This document shows positions 44,799 through 57,880 of a stretch of 64,000 nucleotides of DNA, piece after piece (within the stretch, counting starts at the first letter, position 1; the number at the start of each line of letters is the position of its first letter). Under the pieces are notes generated by a model, which saw nothing but the letters and a program-made list of their open reading frames with translations, searched no databases and was not told the origin of the DNA. Location: the NCBI RefSeq assembly GCF_037893015.1, contig NC_133663.1, forward strand, positions 136,452,100-136,516,099, written 5' to 3'. Made by a program: the position numbers and the translations under genes. The stretch is from Macrotis lagotis. Lineage: Eukaryota; Chordata; Mammalia; Peramelemorphia; Peramelidae.

Positions 44799-47149
44799 GT
44801 TATCTTTAAGCCAAGTATAATGAGAGGAAGATGCATGTATTTCTCATCTCCTCCCTTCTTCCACTCTAATACCATAGGTCCTCTGTACCTCTTAATGTAA
44901 TGACATTTATCCAATTCAATACCCTCCCTCCTCCTGTCTCCTTCCTGTCCATGTTTTTAAGGAGGAAGAGTTTTTAAATAATTCTGAGTCGTAGAAAATC
45001 CTGAGTATCCATCACTTCTGGCTAACTATATTCTCTCTAATAGAGTTACAATACTTTAGTGAATCTTTTTTCCCAAGTAGGGATATAGCCAGTTTCATCC
45101 CATTGGGTAGCAGTCTCATGAATAAGTCATAAGTATCCATCATTTCTGGCTAAGTATATTCTCTCTGATAGAGTTGAAATTCTCAGGAGTTATGAGAAAC
45201 TTTCCTTTGCTGGTATATAGACAGTTTCATCTTATTGGATAGCAGTTTTTTTTTCCTGTCCCCCTTTTTTTATGTTTTAATGTGTCTCTTGAACCTCCTG
45301 TTTAATGTCTGAATTTTCTCTTTTAGCTCTCTTTTTTTTCATCAGGAATTGTTGGAAGTCTTCCATTTCATTAAATGTCCAATCTTTTCCCATAAAAGAG
45401 AAGACTCAACTTTGCCAGATAGTGAATTTTTGACTGAATTCCAAGCTCCCTTGCTCTTCAGACTATCTAATTCCAGGTCTTCAATCCCTTCATCTCGAAA
45501 TCACCAGGCCCTGCTTAAAACTTACTGTGGCTCCTTGGAATCTAATTTTTTTTCTTTCTGGCTGCTTGCAAGATTTTCTCTTTTAGCTGATATTACTGAA
45601 ATTTAGCCACAGCATTCCCTGGTGTTTTCATTTTTAAGATCTCTTTCTGGAGGGGACCAAGGCATTCTTTCAACAATTATTTTGCCCTCTGGTTCCATGA
45701 TTTCAGGGCAATTTTCCATCACTAAATCCTGTAAGATTAAGTCTAGCCTTTTTTTCTCTTCAATGATTTCAGGAAGACCTATAATTCTCAGGTTTTCCCT
45801 TCTCAATCTATTCTTGAGTTCAGTGGTTTTGTTGATGAGATATTTTACATTTTCTTCTATTTATTTTTCTAATTAAGGTTTTGTTTAACAGGTTCTTGCT
45901 TTCTCATGAAGTCATTAGTGTCCACAGACTCCATTTTTTTTAGAGAATAATTTTATTCATTTACTCTTTGCAACTTCTTTTCTAATTGGTGAATTCTGTT
46001 TTTGAAAGAGTTTTCCATTTGACCATTATTTTCTATTTGATTTGTCCAATTGTATTTTCCCATGATTTGTTTTCTTGTTGCAAGGCATTAATCTTCTCTT
46101 TCATTTCTTTTCCCAAATTTTCCAATTGATTTTTCAACTCCTTCCTTATTTCTTCAAGGAGGTCTTTCTGTGCTGGAGACCAGATCTTATTCTCTTCAGA
46201 GGTTCAAGTTCTCTCTCAGTTAAGATCTTATCCTTCCAAGAATTTTTCTATGGACCCTCATTTCCACTGGCCTTTCTTCATTTTACTTAAACCTTGAGTT
46301 GAGTAGGGGCTGGTTCACAGAGGTTTGGTGCTGGGATCCCTAGAGGCTTTACTCACTTACTGTAATATCTCCAGCTGGCCAGTAGTGGGGGCTGGTTGTT
46401 TTCTCTGTAGTCTCATTGTCTTTGATTGAGGCCCTCTCACTTGGTCTGGAGGGAGTGACTGAAACTGTTAAATAATTTTTCCCTGATTAGTTTTGGGCTA
46501 TACCCTGAGATGAGGTTATCACTCTCCCTATTGTCAGTTGGGGTGTTTCTGTTGCTTGACCTTAGCCTGGGGCAGAGGTAGTCTGTAATTGTTTTTGTTC
46601 TGGAAAGAGGCTTTAGCTGAAATGGTGGCATGGCCTCTGTGTTTCTACAGACCAGAGGAGTCCAAGAATTGATGAGTGCAGCTTTCCTGCACCATAACCT
46701 TCCCTCTAGCCCTGCTGGCAAGTTACAGAGGGTCAGTGTCAACACCAATGCCTCTGCTCCCTAGTTGACCTAAGCCCCCAAGACTGACCAATCTCTAGCC
46801 TTGCTGCTGTTCAAACCAGTTTAGTTCTAGGGCCCTCAGGCTCCCAGATTCCAGCCTCTCCACTAATGAGTTTAATCCATGGCTAATCCAGGCTCTCAGG
46901 CTCTCACTAGTCCTTTGCTCCCTGTGGAGTCCACCATTTGCACCCAGACTCAGAGATAATTGTGGAAGACAAATGCTGATGTAGATGTTCTTTCTCCTGG
47001 CTTTTCTTTCTGAGTTATGTTGTTTGGATTTCTCTTAAGAGATTTGTTTCTTATCGAATATGGGGAAAGATCAGGATATTTTTAGAACTGTGCCTGTCTT
47101 CTCTCTGCCATCTTGGAAGTCAATACTATATTTTTTAAACCATTAGTGG

Positions 47150-47660
47150 GCAACTATCAGAAGAATTTGGAAAGACTTACATGAATTGATGATGAGTAAA
47201 ATAAGCAGATCTAGGAAAAATGTCAATTTTAAGAACTTGTGAGAATCAGGAATGAAATATGTGACTCTTCTCAGAAATACAGTGATCCAATACAATTCTT
47301 AAATAAACGTGTGATGAAAATGCCATACATCTAGAGACAGAGCTATATAGACTTTTAATAGAGATCATTTTCAGTATTTTTAAATTTGTTTTAATTTCTC
47401 TTTCCTCTATTTGATTTCCCTTTTTTTGTTCTGAGTCTTCTTTCATAAATTGCCTAATATGTAACTATGTTTTGCACATTTGATAATATATAACCTCTTT
47501 AGAATACTTGATGTCTTGTGAAGGGAGAGGGATGTAAGAAAGGGAGGAAAAAATTTAAATGCAAAAACTGTTCAAAAATGAATGTTGAAACTATCTCTAC
47601 ATGTAGCTGGAAAAATGAAATACTATTCACTGAATATAAAGAAGTTAAAAATGCTTGAAA
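47150..47660 (+). mobile_element. L1 3' fragment, plus strand
   Basis: 47160-47240 matches the ORF2 C-terminal codons ('gaagaatttggaaagactta', 'catgaattgatgatgag', 'gcagatctaggaaaaatgt'). 47500-47660 is a purine-rich, A-rich 3' end ('gggagagggatgtaagaaag', 'aaaatgaatgttgaaactat'). It is strongly 5'-truncated and immediately follows the 5' tip of the minus-strand L1 to its left. Confidence 0.6.
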
Positions 47661-47991
47661 TTTCTCTATTTCATTGTATATCTGTTTTTCCATAAAAGGT
47701 TTATACTCAGTTTTACTGAGTATTATTCGCTGTATCATGAAGTAATTTTTCTTTAGGAACAACAGATTCTAAGTTATTTTCTTCTTTATTTACAGTTTCT
47801 CTTAAGTCTTCTATGATCTATACCAAGTTTCCACAATTGAACTGTTTACTTCCAGATTCTTGAATTTGTTTCTCTTTGCTCTGGAAACACTGTAATTTTG
47901 CTATAATATTTCTAGAAGTTATAATTTTAGTATCTCCTTCATTTGCTGAAAGGTGAAATCTTGCTTTTTGATTACGTGAAATCTTGCTTTT

Positions 47992-48027
<36 letters not shown>

Positions 48028-48090
48028 ATTTATATTTAAATATAAAATAAATATAAATATATTATTTGTTTTCCAAACAAAAGAAGTTTC
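47661..48090 (-). mobile_element. Old L1 ORF1 fragment
   Basis: The 'ctctggaaacactgtaattt' and 'gctataatatttctagaag' phrases match the ORF1 region read as 'ccacaatattccttggtg' in better copies. Diverged. It includes a 23-bp tandem duplication (47953-47975 and 47976-47995) and a TA run (47995-48023). Confidence 0.4.
47953..48023. repeat. 23-bp tandem duplication followed by (TA)n
   Basis: 'gtgaaatcttgctttttgat' occurs twice, separated by 'tac', and the second copy runs straight into about 14 TA units. Confidence 0.93.
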
Positions 48091-48092
48091 TA

Positions 48093-49790
48093 CTTACCTT
48101 TTTTGTACAGTTTTGAGTTTTACAGTTGCCCTCATCCATGATTCCCTCCTCCTTCCTCCCAGCAAAGGCAGTTTGATAATGTTTACATTGTTTCCATGGT
48201 ATGCATTGATTAAATAAAACATTTGAGATAGCAAAATTATGTAATACATTTGAAAGCCATTTAAAAGCAACTGAAGACAATTAAGTTTGTATCTGTTTAA
48301 TCTTCACAGTTCTTTCTCTGGATACAGCTTGTATTCTATATCACAGATACCCTAAAACTGTCCCTGATTATTGCACTAATAGAATGAACAAGTCTGTTAA
48401 GGTTGATCATCACCCACATGTTTCTGTTGGGGATTCATCTGTTTCTGCTAAAGTTGCTATTTTTTTCCGGTAGTTTTTTAGATGATTTTTAAGTTTCTCT
48501 AGATATACCATTATGTTATTTGCAAGGAATGAGCTTTCTTTCTTTCTTTCCAATTCCATACTTCAATTTTTTTTCTTCTCATTGCTGAAGTTAAAATTTC
48601 CAATAAAACATGAATTCTCTCAACTTCTATTTTACCCTCTGCATCTAGGATCTCAGTGTAATTTAGCTGTATTATTTCTTGAAAAAGGAAGTCTAGGTTA
48701 TTTTTCTGGTAGTGAATTTCAGATATCCCACAAATTTTTAAATTATCTCTTCTGCATCTGTTTTAGAGGTCAGTTGTTTTTCCATTGGTACAGTTTTGGT
48801 ACAATTTTATTTTTTTCCTGATTTCTCACAAAGTCATTTGCCTCCTTGAGTTCCATTCTGCATTTGAAGGAGTAATTTTCTTCAGAGAGCTTTTTCACGT
48901 TTTTTTCCAGGTGGCCAATTCTGCTTTTTAAAGGCAATCTTCTCCTCATTTGCTTTTTGTCTTGCTTTTTTCCATTTGGCCTAAACTGGTTTTTAATATT
49001 AATTTCTTCAGTATTTTTTGTGTTTCTTTCATCAGGCTGTTGAGACCAACATTTTCTATGGCCAGATTCTTATTTTTCTGTTGGTTACACTTTTCCTCAG
49101 TCTATGACTGTTTTACCACATTCCCAAGGCTTTGGGGCGGGGTTGGGAATAATTCACAGGGACCTCACTTCCTCCAATGCATTATGAGAAGCTCTGGCTG
49201 CTCTCCTGCCTATGCTCTGGTATATGGATGACCACAGACCTTCCTCTCTGCCCTGGAGCTGTTTGGAGAGTCCCTGCTTGGCTACAGTGGTTTGGGAGCC
49301 CAAACAGCAGAGTCCTGCCCCATGAAGAGTAAAGAGATCTCTGCAGTCCTGACCCCCTTACTATCTGTGGGCTGAAAGACCTGGAAGTGCTGGTGGCTTT
49401 GCTGAACCCTGGGACAGGTTCTCACCACAGGGCAGCTCTGAGGCCTGTGCTCTACTCCACAATCACTTTGGTGTGTCAGAGCTCACTCCTTCTCTTTCTT
49501 CCTCCCCTTCTAACTGTCCCTGGTGGTTCCTGGGCCAAGAGGTCTGGAAACCACACACTCTGCTATGAACGCAGGCACCTGGACCAGCTGCACTGTTCTG
49601 TGGCTCTGTGGTACTGTGACTGCCCTGTGCTCTGGCTGGAGTTTTTTCCAACCCCCTCCCCCCATCCCATTCCCCCCAGTCCAGGTGAAACAGAACTTTC
49701 TACAGAAAGTCTAACTTCTTCAGAATTTCTGTGGGATTTGAACCTCTAAGTTTTGACTAGAGTGATAATCTGATGTTTTTTGTAGGTTTT
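48093..49790 (-). mobile_element. Collapsed L1: 3' UTR, RT piece, ORF1, GC-rich 5' UTR
   Basis: Four L1 segments are joined in the right order and orientation with most of the element removed. They are 3' UTR and ORF2 end (about 48093-48452), a 150-bp RT piece (about 48453-48612; 'gatataccattatgttattt' is the codon region around the family's ADDMM), ORF1 (about 48625-49060), and a long GC-rich 5' UTR (about 49060-49790). The first joint shares 'gct' between both partners. Open frames at 49387-49749 on both strands reflect the GC-rich 5' UTR and show no domain. The 5' UTR does not match those at 18 or 25 kb, so this is another subfamily; its 5' tip is uncertain. Confidence 0.7.
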
Positions 49791-49844
49791 GGAAAACAAA
49801 TTTCCAAGAATTCCTGCCTTAAATCTACCAATTAGGATCCACTT

Positions 49845-51250
49845 TCCTCCCAAATTATTTCTTTAATTTCTTCTTCATTGGTGGTGAGTTCACCTTTTTA
49901 TTTTTGTTCCAAGTAATTTGGATTTCTTCTTTTTTTAAATCAAATTAACAAAAAAGTTTTATCTACTTTATTGTATTTCATAAAATCAACTGTTGGTTTT
50001 TTTATTAGTTCAGTAGTTTTCTTACTTTTCAATTTTGTTAATTTCTCAATTAATTTTTAGAATTTCTAATTTGGTTTTAAATTGGGAGTTTTGAATTTAT
50101 TCTGCTTCCAATTTTTTTTAGTTTCATGCTTGATACATTGATTTCTTCTTTCTCTATTTTATCCATGTAAACATTTAGAAATATAATATATCCCCTAATA
50201 ACTGCTTGACTGTATTCCATGAGTTATTGTATGTTATCTCATTATTTTCATTGTCTAGGATGAAATCATTAATTCTATCTATAATTTGTTGTTTGAGCCA
50301 CTCATTCTTTAAAATGATGTTTTTTAGTTTTAAGTTTATCTCTCCATGATCCATTATTACCTGTAATTTTTTTCATTATCGTCTGATAATGAAGTATTCA
50401 CTATTTCTGCTTTTCTGAATTTGCTTCTGAGGTTGTAATGCTTGTGTATGTTCCATGTAGTGCAGAAAAAAGGAATATTTATTTCTATCTCCTTAATTTT
50501 CTTCAAATGTCTAGCATGTCTAGGTTTTCTAAAATTCAATTTACCTTTTAAACTTAATTCTTGTTTATTTTATGATTAGATTTATCTAATTCTGAGAGAG
50601 GGAAGTTGAGGTCTCCTACCAGTAGAGTTTGGCTGTCTATGTCTTTCTGTATGTCATTAAGCTTCTCTTCCAAGAAAGTGGATGCTATACTGCTTTGTGC
50701 ATACATATTTAGAATTGAAATTGCATTATTGTCTATAATACCTTTTAGGAGGATATAATTTCCTTCCTTATTTCTTTCAATGAGATCTATTTTTGCAGCT
50801 GCTTTGTCTGAAATAAGGATTGTTATCCCTGTCATTTTCACTTCAGCTGAAACATAACATAATCTTCTCCAATGTTTTACCCTTACTCTACCTTTATCCC
50901 TCTGCTTCAAATGAATTTCTTGTAAACAGTATAGTGAAGGAGTTTGGTTTTTAATCCACTCTCATATAAGCTTACAGTCGAGTACATCCCATTCACATTC
51001 AAAATTATAATTACTAACTCTTTATTGACCTCCATGTATCTTCCCTCTAATTTTATTTCCCCCCTTTTTTCACCTTATCCTTGTTTCCCATATTTTGCTT
51101 CTGAATGCCCTTTCCTTCTGTATATTTGCCCCCTTCTGTCCAACACCCCTTCCCTTTCTTTCCCCTTTCCCTTTGCCCCTTCCTCCTTACCATTCTTCTA
51201 TCAAGTCCTCTTTTCACCCCACTATACCTTTCCCCTCTTAATACTTGTAA
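49845..51250 (-). mobile_element. L1 ORF2 N-terminal half
   Basis: Covers the start of the RT region (about 49860-50110), the endonuclease (about 50110-50910) and the ORF2 start with the pyrimidine-rich block (about 51110-51240). The frame at 50554-50910 reads KIDLIERNKEGNYILLKGII, NAISILNMYAQSSIA and LVGDLNFPLSELDKSNHKIN, the endonuclease C-terminal motifs (family VGDFN). Both ends are missing; the left end abuts a collapsed L1 and the right end abuts the 3' end of another L1. Confidence 0.8.
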
Positions 51251-52017
51251 ATATTTTTGATGATAATAATCTTTGTTCTTTGTTTACACTCCACAGTTCT
51301 TTCTCTGGATGAAGAAGATATTCTCTGTTTCTGTCAGAGATACCCTAAAATTGTCCCTGATCTTTACAGTGATGGAATGAGCAAGTCCATTAACGTTGAT
51401 TATTACCCACTGTTAGGGTGGTGTACTTAGGTTGTGTAATATTCTTATGTTTCTGCTCATATTGCTCTGCATTATTTCATACAAGTCTTTTCAGGCTTCT
51501 CTGAAATGCCATCCCTTCTGGGTTCTAAGAAAATAGTAGTGTTCCATAGCAAACGCATGCCACAATTTGTTCACTCATTCCTCAATTCATTGATATCTCC
51601 TTGACTTCCAATTACTCGCCACCACAAATAGAGTTGGCATGAATATTTTTGTACAAGTGATGTTTATACATGTTTTATGATCTCTTCAGTGTATAAACCT
51701 AGTAGTGGTATAATGCATAGTGGATAAAAGGGTATGCACACTTTTATTGGTGTTTGGGCATAATTTCAAATTGCTCTCAGGAAAAGTGGGATCAATTCAG
51801 AGCTCCACCAACAATCAATTAGTGTGCCAGATTTCCCACATCCCTTTCAACAATGATCATTATCCTTTCTGGCCATATTGGTCAATCTGAGAGATGTGAG
51901 GTAGTATCTCAGAGCTGCTTTTTTTCACATTTCCCGAATCAGTAATGATTTAAAGTATTTTTTATATGATTATACATACCTTTGATTTCTTCAAATACAA
52001 ATTTATATGTATGTATT

Positions 52018-52021
<4 letters not shown>

Positions 52022-52074
<53 letters not shown>
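52022..52074. repeat. (TA)n microsatellite inside L1 ORF2
   Basis: About 53 bp of TA repeat preceded by degenerate TATG units, just before 'tatcctttgaccaattgtc'. The full copy has a short 'gcaaaccctttgactatg' phrase there. Confidence 0.95.
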
Positions 52075-52078
<4 letters not shown>

Positions 52079-52466
52079 CCTTTGACCAATTGTCAATTGG
52101 GGAATGGCTTTCTTCTAATAAATTTGAAACAATTCACTATATATTTTAGAAATTAGTCCTTTAGTAGAAACCCTAGTTGTTAAAATTGTTTGCCAATTTA
52201 CTACACTTCTTTTGATCTTAGTTACAGTAATTTCTTTGTGCAAAAGCTTTTTCAATTTGATGTAACCAAAATTATGCATTTGGTTTTTATAGAAATTTTC
52301 CATCTCTTCCTGGGTCATAAACTGCCTCCCATTCCATAGATCTGAAAGATTTACTTGTAATATTGTATTTTATGTCTAAACTTTGAAGAAATTTTGATAT
52401 TATGTTGGTATAAGGTGTGAGATGTTGGTCCAATCCAAGTTTCTGCCATAGTACCCCCCAATTTTC

Positions 52467-52617
52467 TTTTCCTATTTTTTTGAAAGGCAAGTGGGGTTAA
52501 GTGGCTTGCCCAAGGCCACAGAGTTAGGCAATTATTGAATGTCTTAAGCCAGATTCAAACTCACGTATTCCAGACTCCAGGGCCAGTGCTCTATGCACTG
52601 TGCCACCTAGACAACCC
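52467..52617 (-). repeat. tRNA-derived SINE inside L1 ORF2
   Basis: Minus-strand copy, somewhat diverged at its head ('gccacctagacaacc'). It is flanked by a 15-bp target-site duplication (TACCCCCCAATTTTC at 52452-52466, TACCCTCCAATTTTC at 52618-52632) with one mismatch. Confidence 0.95.
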
Positions 52618-55600
52618 TACCCTCCAATTTTCCCAGCAGGTTTTTTTTTTTGAAAAGAGAGTTCTTATTCCAGAAGTTTGGCTCTTTGAGTTTATCAAAT
52701 ATGAGATTACTATAATCATTTACTGCTGTCTCTTTTGTACCTTGTCTATTCCACTGGTCCACCACTCCATTTATCAATCAGTACCAGACAGTTTTGATGA
52801 CTAATGCAATATAACATATTTTTTGATTGAGTAAGCCACCTTCTCTTCATTTTTTTTTTCATTAAATCCATTGATATACTTGTTTTTTTGTTTCTCCATA
52901 TGAATTTTATTACATTTTGAATTGGCTCATTAAACTAATTTTTTGGAAGTTTGAATGGTAAAGCCCCAAATAAGTAGTTTAATTTAGGCAGAATTATCAT
53001 TTTTATATTAGCTTGGGCCATTCATGACCTGTTGATATTTGTCTAATTGTTTAAATCTGGTTTCATTTCTGTGAAAAATGTTTTGTAGTTGTTTTCATAG
53101 AATTTTTGAGTCTGCCTTGGCAGGTAAATTCCCACATGTTATATATTGTCTGAAATTATTTTAAATGGGATTTCTCTTTTTAGCTCTTGCTAGTAATATA
53201 TAGAAATGCTGGGGACTTATGTGGGTTTAATTTATATCCTGAGACTTTGCTAAAGTTGGTAATTGTTTCCTAGTAGTTAATTTAGATGATTTTTTAGGTT
53301 TCTCTAGTTCTAACATCATGTCATCTGCACAGCATGAGAGTTTTGGTATGTCCTTTCCAATTATAATTCCTTCATTTTTTTTTTCTTTTCTTATAACTAA
53401 AGCTAACATTTCAAATAAAATTTTGAATAGTAGCAGTGATAATGGACATCTTTGTTTCACCCTGATCTTATTGGAAATGTCTCTTTACTTTATTATCCCC
53501 ATTGAATATTATGCTTTTGCTATTTCAGATAAATGTTCCTTATCTTTCTAAGGAATAATCCATTCATTCCTTTACTCTGTGTTTTGAATAGGAATGGGTG
53601 CTGTATTTTGGTCAAAGGATTTTTTTTGCATTTAATGAGATAATCATATAATTTCTGTTGTGTTTGTTATTGATATAGTCAACTATACTGACAGTTTTCC
53701 TAATATTTGAACAAATGCTATATTCCTATGATAAATCCTTCTTGGTTATAGAATATTATATTAGTGATAACTTGTTGTAATTGCTTTGCTAAGATTTTAT
53801 TTAAGATTTTTGCATTCATAATCATTGGAGAAATTGGTCTATAATTTTCTTTCTCTATTTTGACACTTGCTTGTTTAGGTAATGTCACTATATTAGTGTC
53901 ATAGAAGGAGTTAGGGTTCTATCTTCACCTATTTTTAGAATGAGTTCATATAGAACTGGAATCAATTGTTCCTTAAATGTTTGATAGAATACACTTGTGA
54001 ATCCATCTGGCCTTGGAGATTATTTTCTTAGGGAGTTCAATGATGGCTTAGAGAATATATCTTTTTTCTGAGAGGATTATTTAGGTATTTCATTTCCTCT
54101 TCATTTAACCTTTAACCTGAACAATTTATATTTTTGTGAATATTTATTCATTTCTCTTAGAATATCAAATATAATGGCATAAGTCAGGCAAAATAGTTGC
54201 AAATCATTATTTTAATTTCCTCCTCATTGATGGTGAGTTCTACCTTTTCATTTATGATACTAGTAAGCTGGTTTTCTTCTACCTTTTTTGAATCAAATTA
54301 ACCAAAGGTTTATCTATTTTATTGTTTATTGAATTAAGAAATAAAACCAAGAGCTGGATTTATGAAATAGTTTTCTCTCTTTTGATTTTATTAAATTCTT
54401 TAATTTTCAGAATTTCTAATTTGCTATTTAGTTGCAGATTATTAATTTATTCTTTCTCTGATTTTTTAGTTGCATGAACAATTCATTAATTTCTCCTTTC
54501 TCTATTTTTATCATAAAAGTATTTAAGGATGTAATATATCCCCTAATAAATGTGTTGCCTGTACTCCATAAGTTTTAATATGCTGTCTCATTGTCATTTT
54601 CTTGGATGAAAACTTTAATTCTATTTATGATTTGTTCTTTGATGTACTTATTCTATAAATTGAAGTTATTTAGTTTCCAATTGGTTTTAGGTCTGTCTCT
54701 CCATGGCCATTATTGCCTGTGATTTTTATTGTATTTTGGTATGAGTAGGAAGTATTCAATATTTCTGCTTTTCTGCATTTGATTATGAGGTTTTTATGCC
54801 TTAGCCATGGCCAATTGTTCATTACATGTCATGTACTACAGGAAAAAATGTACATTCCTTTCTATACCCATTCTGTTTTCTCCAAAGGCCTATCATGTTT
54901 ATATTTTCTAACATTCTATTTACCTCCTTAATTTTCTTATTGTATGGCTAAATTTATCTAATTCTGAGAGAGGGAGGTTGAAGTCTTCCAACAGCAGACT
55001 TTTGTTGTCTATGTCTTCCTCTAACTGATTCAGTTTCTCCTCTAATAATCTGGATGCTTTAACATTTAGTGCATACATATTTACTATTGAAATTGCTTCA
55101 TTTTCTATAGTACCTTTAAGGAGGATAGAGTTTCCCTACTTAAATGTTTTAATGAGATCCATTTTTGCAGCTAATCTCTCTGTGATAAGGATTGCTACCC
55201 AGGCTTTTTCACTTCGGCTGAAGCAAAATATATTCTGCTCTAGTCTTGTACCTTCATTGTTTGTGTATCTTTCTTCTTCAAATGAGTTTCTTGTAAGCAA
55301 ATTATTGTAGGATTCTCTTTTTTAATTCACTCTGCTAGTCATTTGTTTTAAGGGAGAGTTCATTCCATTCACATTCAAAGTTATAATTACTAACTTTTTA
55401 AATATCCTCCATGCTATCTTCCCTCTGTTTGCCTTTCCTGTTTTTTTTTAAGCTTATGCATATTCCCCAGCATTTTGGTTCTGATAGCACTCCCTGCTGA
55501 GTGTTTGCCCCTTATGTTCAATACCCCTCCACTTTCTTTACCCATTCTTTTTGCCCCTTCTTCCTTCCCTTGTTTCTATCAGTTCCTCATTTCCTGTTCC

Positions 55601-57880
55601 CTCCTCTTTACCCTCTTAATACTTGAAATATAAAGCTCTTATCTTAATTGAGGATGGGTATGTTAATACTTCTTTGAGTCAGATCTGATGAGAGGAAGAT
55701 CCAAGAGTTTCTCACCTCCTCCCTTCTTCTCCTCCTGTCAATATGTCCTTTGTACCTCTTAATTAAATGTAAATTATCCTATTCAATCTCCTTTATCCTC
55801 CAGTCTCTTTACTGTCCCCCATATTTAAGGAGGTATTGTTTTTAAATCATTCTATCAATCATGGGCAAGTCATGAGTGCCCATTACTACTTCATAAGTAT
55901 ATTGTCTCTAATAGCATTACAATTCTCAAGAATTATGAGAATCTTTTTCTCATGTGGGAATATAGCAATTTTCATCTTATTTCATCTATCCCCTTTTTTT
56001 ACTTTTTCATGTATCTTTTGAGTGTCCTATTTAAAGTTCAAAGATTCTATTTAAGTCTCGTCTTTTCATCAGGAAAATTTAGAAGTCTCTGATTTTGGTA
56101 CATGTCCATCTTTTCGCCTGGAAGAGAAGGTTCAGTTTTTCCAAAGAGTGAATTCTAGGTTCCATTCTAAGCTCCATTGCTCTTTGGAATATCAAGGCCA
56201 TTTAATAACTTAATATTGATGTGGTCAGGTCCTATGCAACTCTGACTGTGGCTCCTTGGTATTTAATTTTTTTTCTTTTTGTAAGATTTTCTCTTTTATC
56301 TGACAGTTCTGGAGGTTGCCACAATATTATTTGGTGTATTCAATTTGAGATCCCTTTAAAGATCAGTATCAAAAATGAAAAGGGTAAAATCATCTCCAAT
56401 GAGGAAGAAATTAAAGTACTAATTCATAACTGTTTTGCCCATATATATGCCAATAAATTTGCTAATCTAAGTGATATGGATGAAATAAGTTCAAGGAACA
56501 ATTGGTTCCAATTCTGTCTAAACTCTTTGGAAAAGTAGGTGAAGATCAAATTCTGCATGATTCCTTCCATGAAACCAGTATTGTGCTGATACCCAAACCA
56601 GCAAGAATAAAAGCATAGAAAGAAATTTATAGATAAATCTCCCTAAGGAATATGGATGCAAATATCTTAAAGAAAATCTTTGCTAAGTGATTACAACAAG
56701 TTATCAGTAGGATAATTCATTATGAACAAGCAGGTTTTACTCTAGGAATGCAGGGCTGATACAATATTAGGAAAACTGTCACTATAATTGACTGTATCAA
56801 GAACAAACCTGACAGAAATCATATGATTATCTGAAAAATTCCTGAAAAAGCCTTTGAAAAAATACAGAACCCATTCCTACTAAAAACACTGGGGAGCTTA
56901 GCAATAAATGGATTGTTGCTGACAATGATAAGCAGTATGGAAATCAAACCAACAAGAAGCATTATCTCCAAAAGGGATAGGCTGGAGGCAATCACAATAA
57001 GATAAGAGGTGAAAAAGGATGCCCATTACCAAACCATTTTTCAATATTGTCTTAGAAATATTTGCTTCAGAGTAAGAGAAGAAAAAAGAATTTTAAGCTA
57101 TTGGAATTGGGAAGAGAGAAACAAAACTCTCAGTCTCTGTAGATGACCTAGAGAACTCTAAAAAATAATGTAAAAATATACTGGAAACAATTAGCAAATT
57201 TAGCAATGTCACAGGATATAAAATAAACTCACATAAATTCTTAGCATTTCTATATTTAACTAGCAAGATACAGTGGCAAGGTTACAAAGAGAAATATAAT
57301 TTAAAATAAATTCAAACATCATAAAATACTTGACAGTCTACCTGTAAAGGCCAACTCAGAAACTTTATGAAAACAACTATAAAAATACTTTTCAAACAAA
57401 TATAATCAGATTTAAATAATAATGAAAGTATCAATTAGTCGTGGATAGACCATGCTAATATATTAAAATGTAAATTCTATGTAAATTAAAATATGTATTA
57501 AGTGCCATACTAATTAAATACCAAAAAATTACTTCCATGAGCTTGAAAAAAATGTAACTAAATTCATATTGACAAAAAGTCAAGAATATCCAGGGATTTA
57601 ATTCAAAAAAGTAAAAAAGAAGGTGGCTTAACTTTATGAGACCCCAAACTACATTGTAAAGCATAGGTCATAAAAACTGTCTGGAATTGGTTATGAAATA
57701 GAATTGTGGATCACTGGAATAAACTAGGTGCAAAAGAGAGAGCAGAAAATTATTATATAAATATACTGTTTGATAAGACCCAGAGTCCAAATTCTAGCAT
57801 AAGAACTCTGTGTGTGATAAAAACTGTTGGGAACATTGGAAGATAATATGACAGGAACTTAGATTAGAACAACATCTTGC

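Larger units (their letters stand above)
41185..47118 (-). mobile_element. Near full-length L1 lacking ~1 kb of ORF2
   Basis: Order: 3' UTR (about 41185-41480), ORF2 C-terminus (about 41480-42097), a joint at about 42098-42100, then ORF2 from below the RT through the endonuclease (about 42100-44500), the pyrimidine-rich block (about 44600-44730), ORF1 (about 45290-46290) and the 5' UTR to the tip, with CCATCTTGG at 47108-47116. At the joint 'tattggtcag' runs into 'gtagtttagtttgggtag'; the full copy has about 1 kb between these. RT sequence is seen at 42538-42849 ([34 protein letters not shown]), ORF2 N-terminus at 44399-44656 (LVIITLNVNGMNTPLKHKQI), ORF1 at 45603-45806 (ENLRIIGLPEIIEEKKRL). 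Inactive. Confidence 0.88.

Noticed and set aside
49387-49749. 120-codon open frame in GC-rich sequence
   Set aside because: Lies in a GC-rich L1 5' UTR-like block; Pro/Ser/Leu-rich composition, no domain, and competing frames on both strands.
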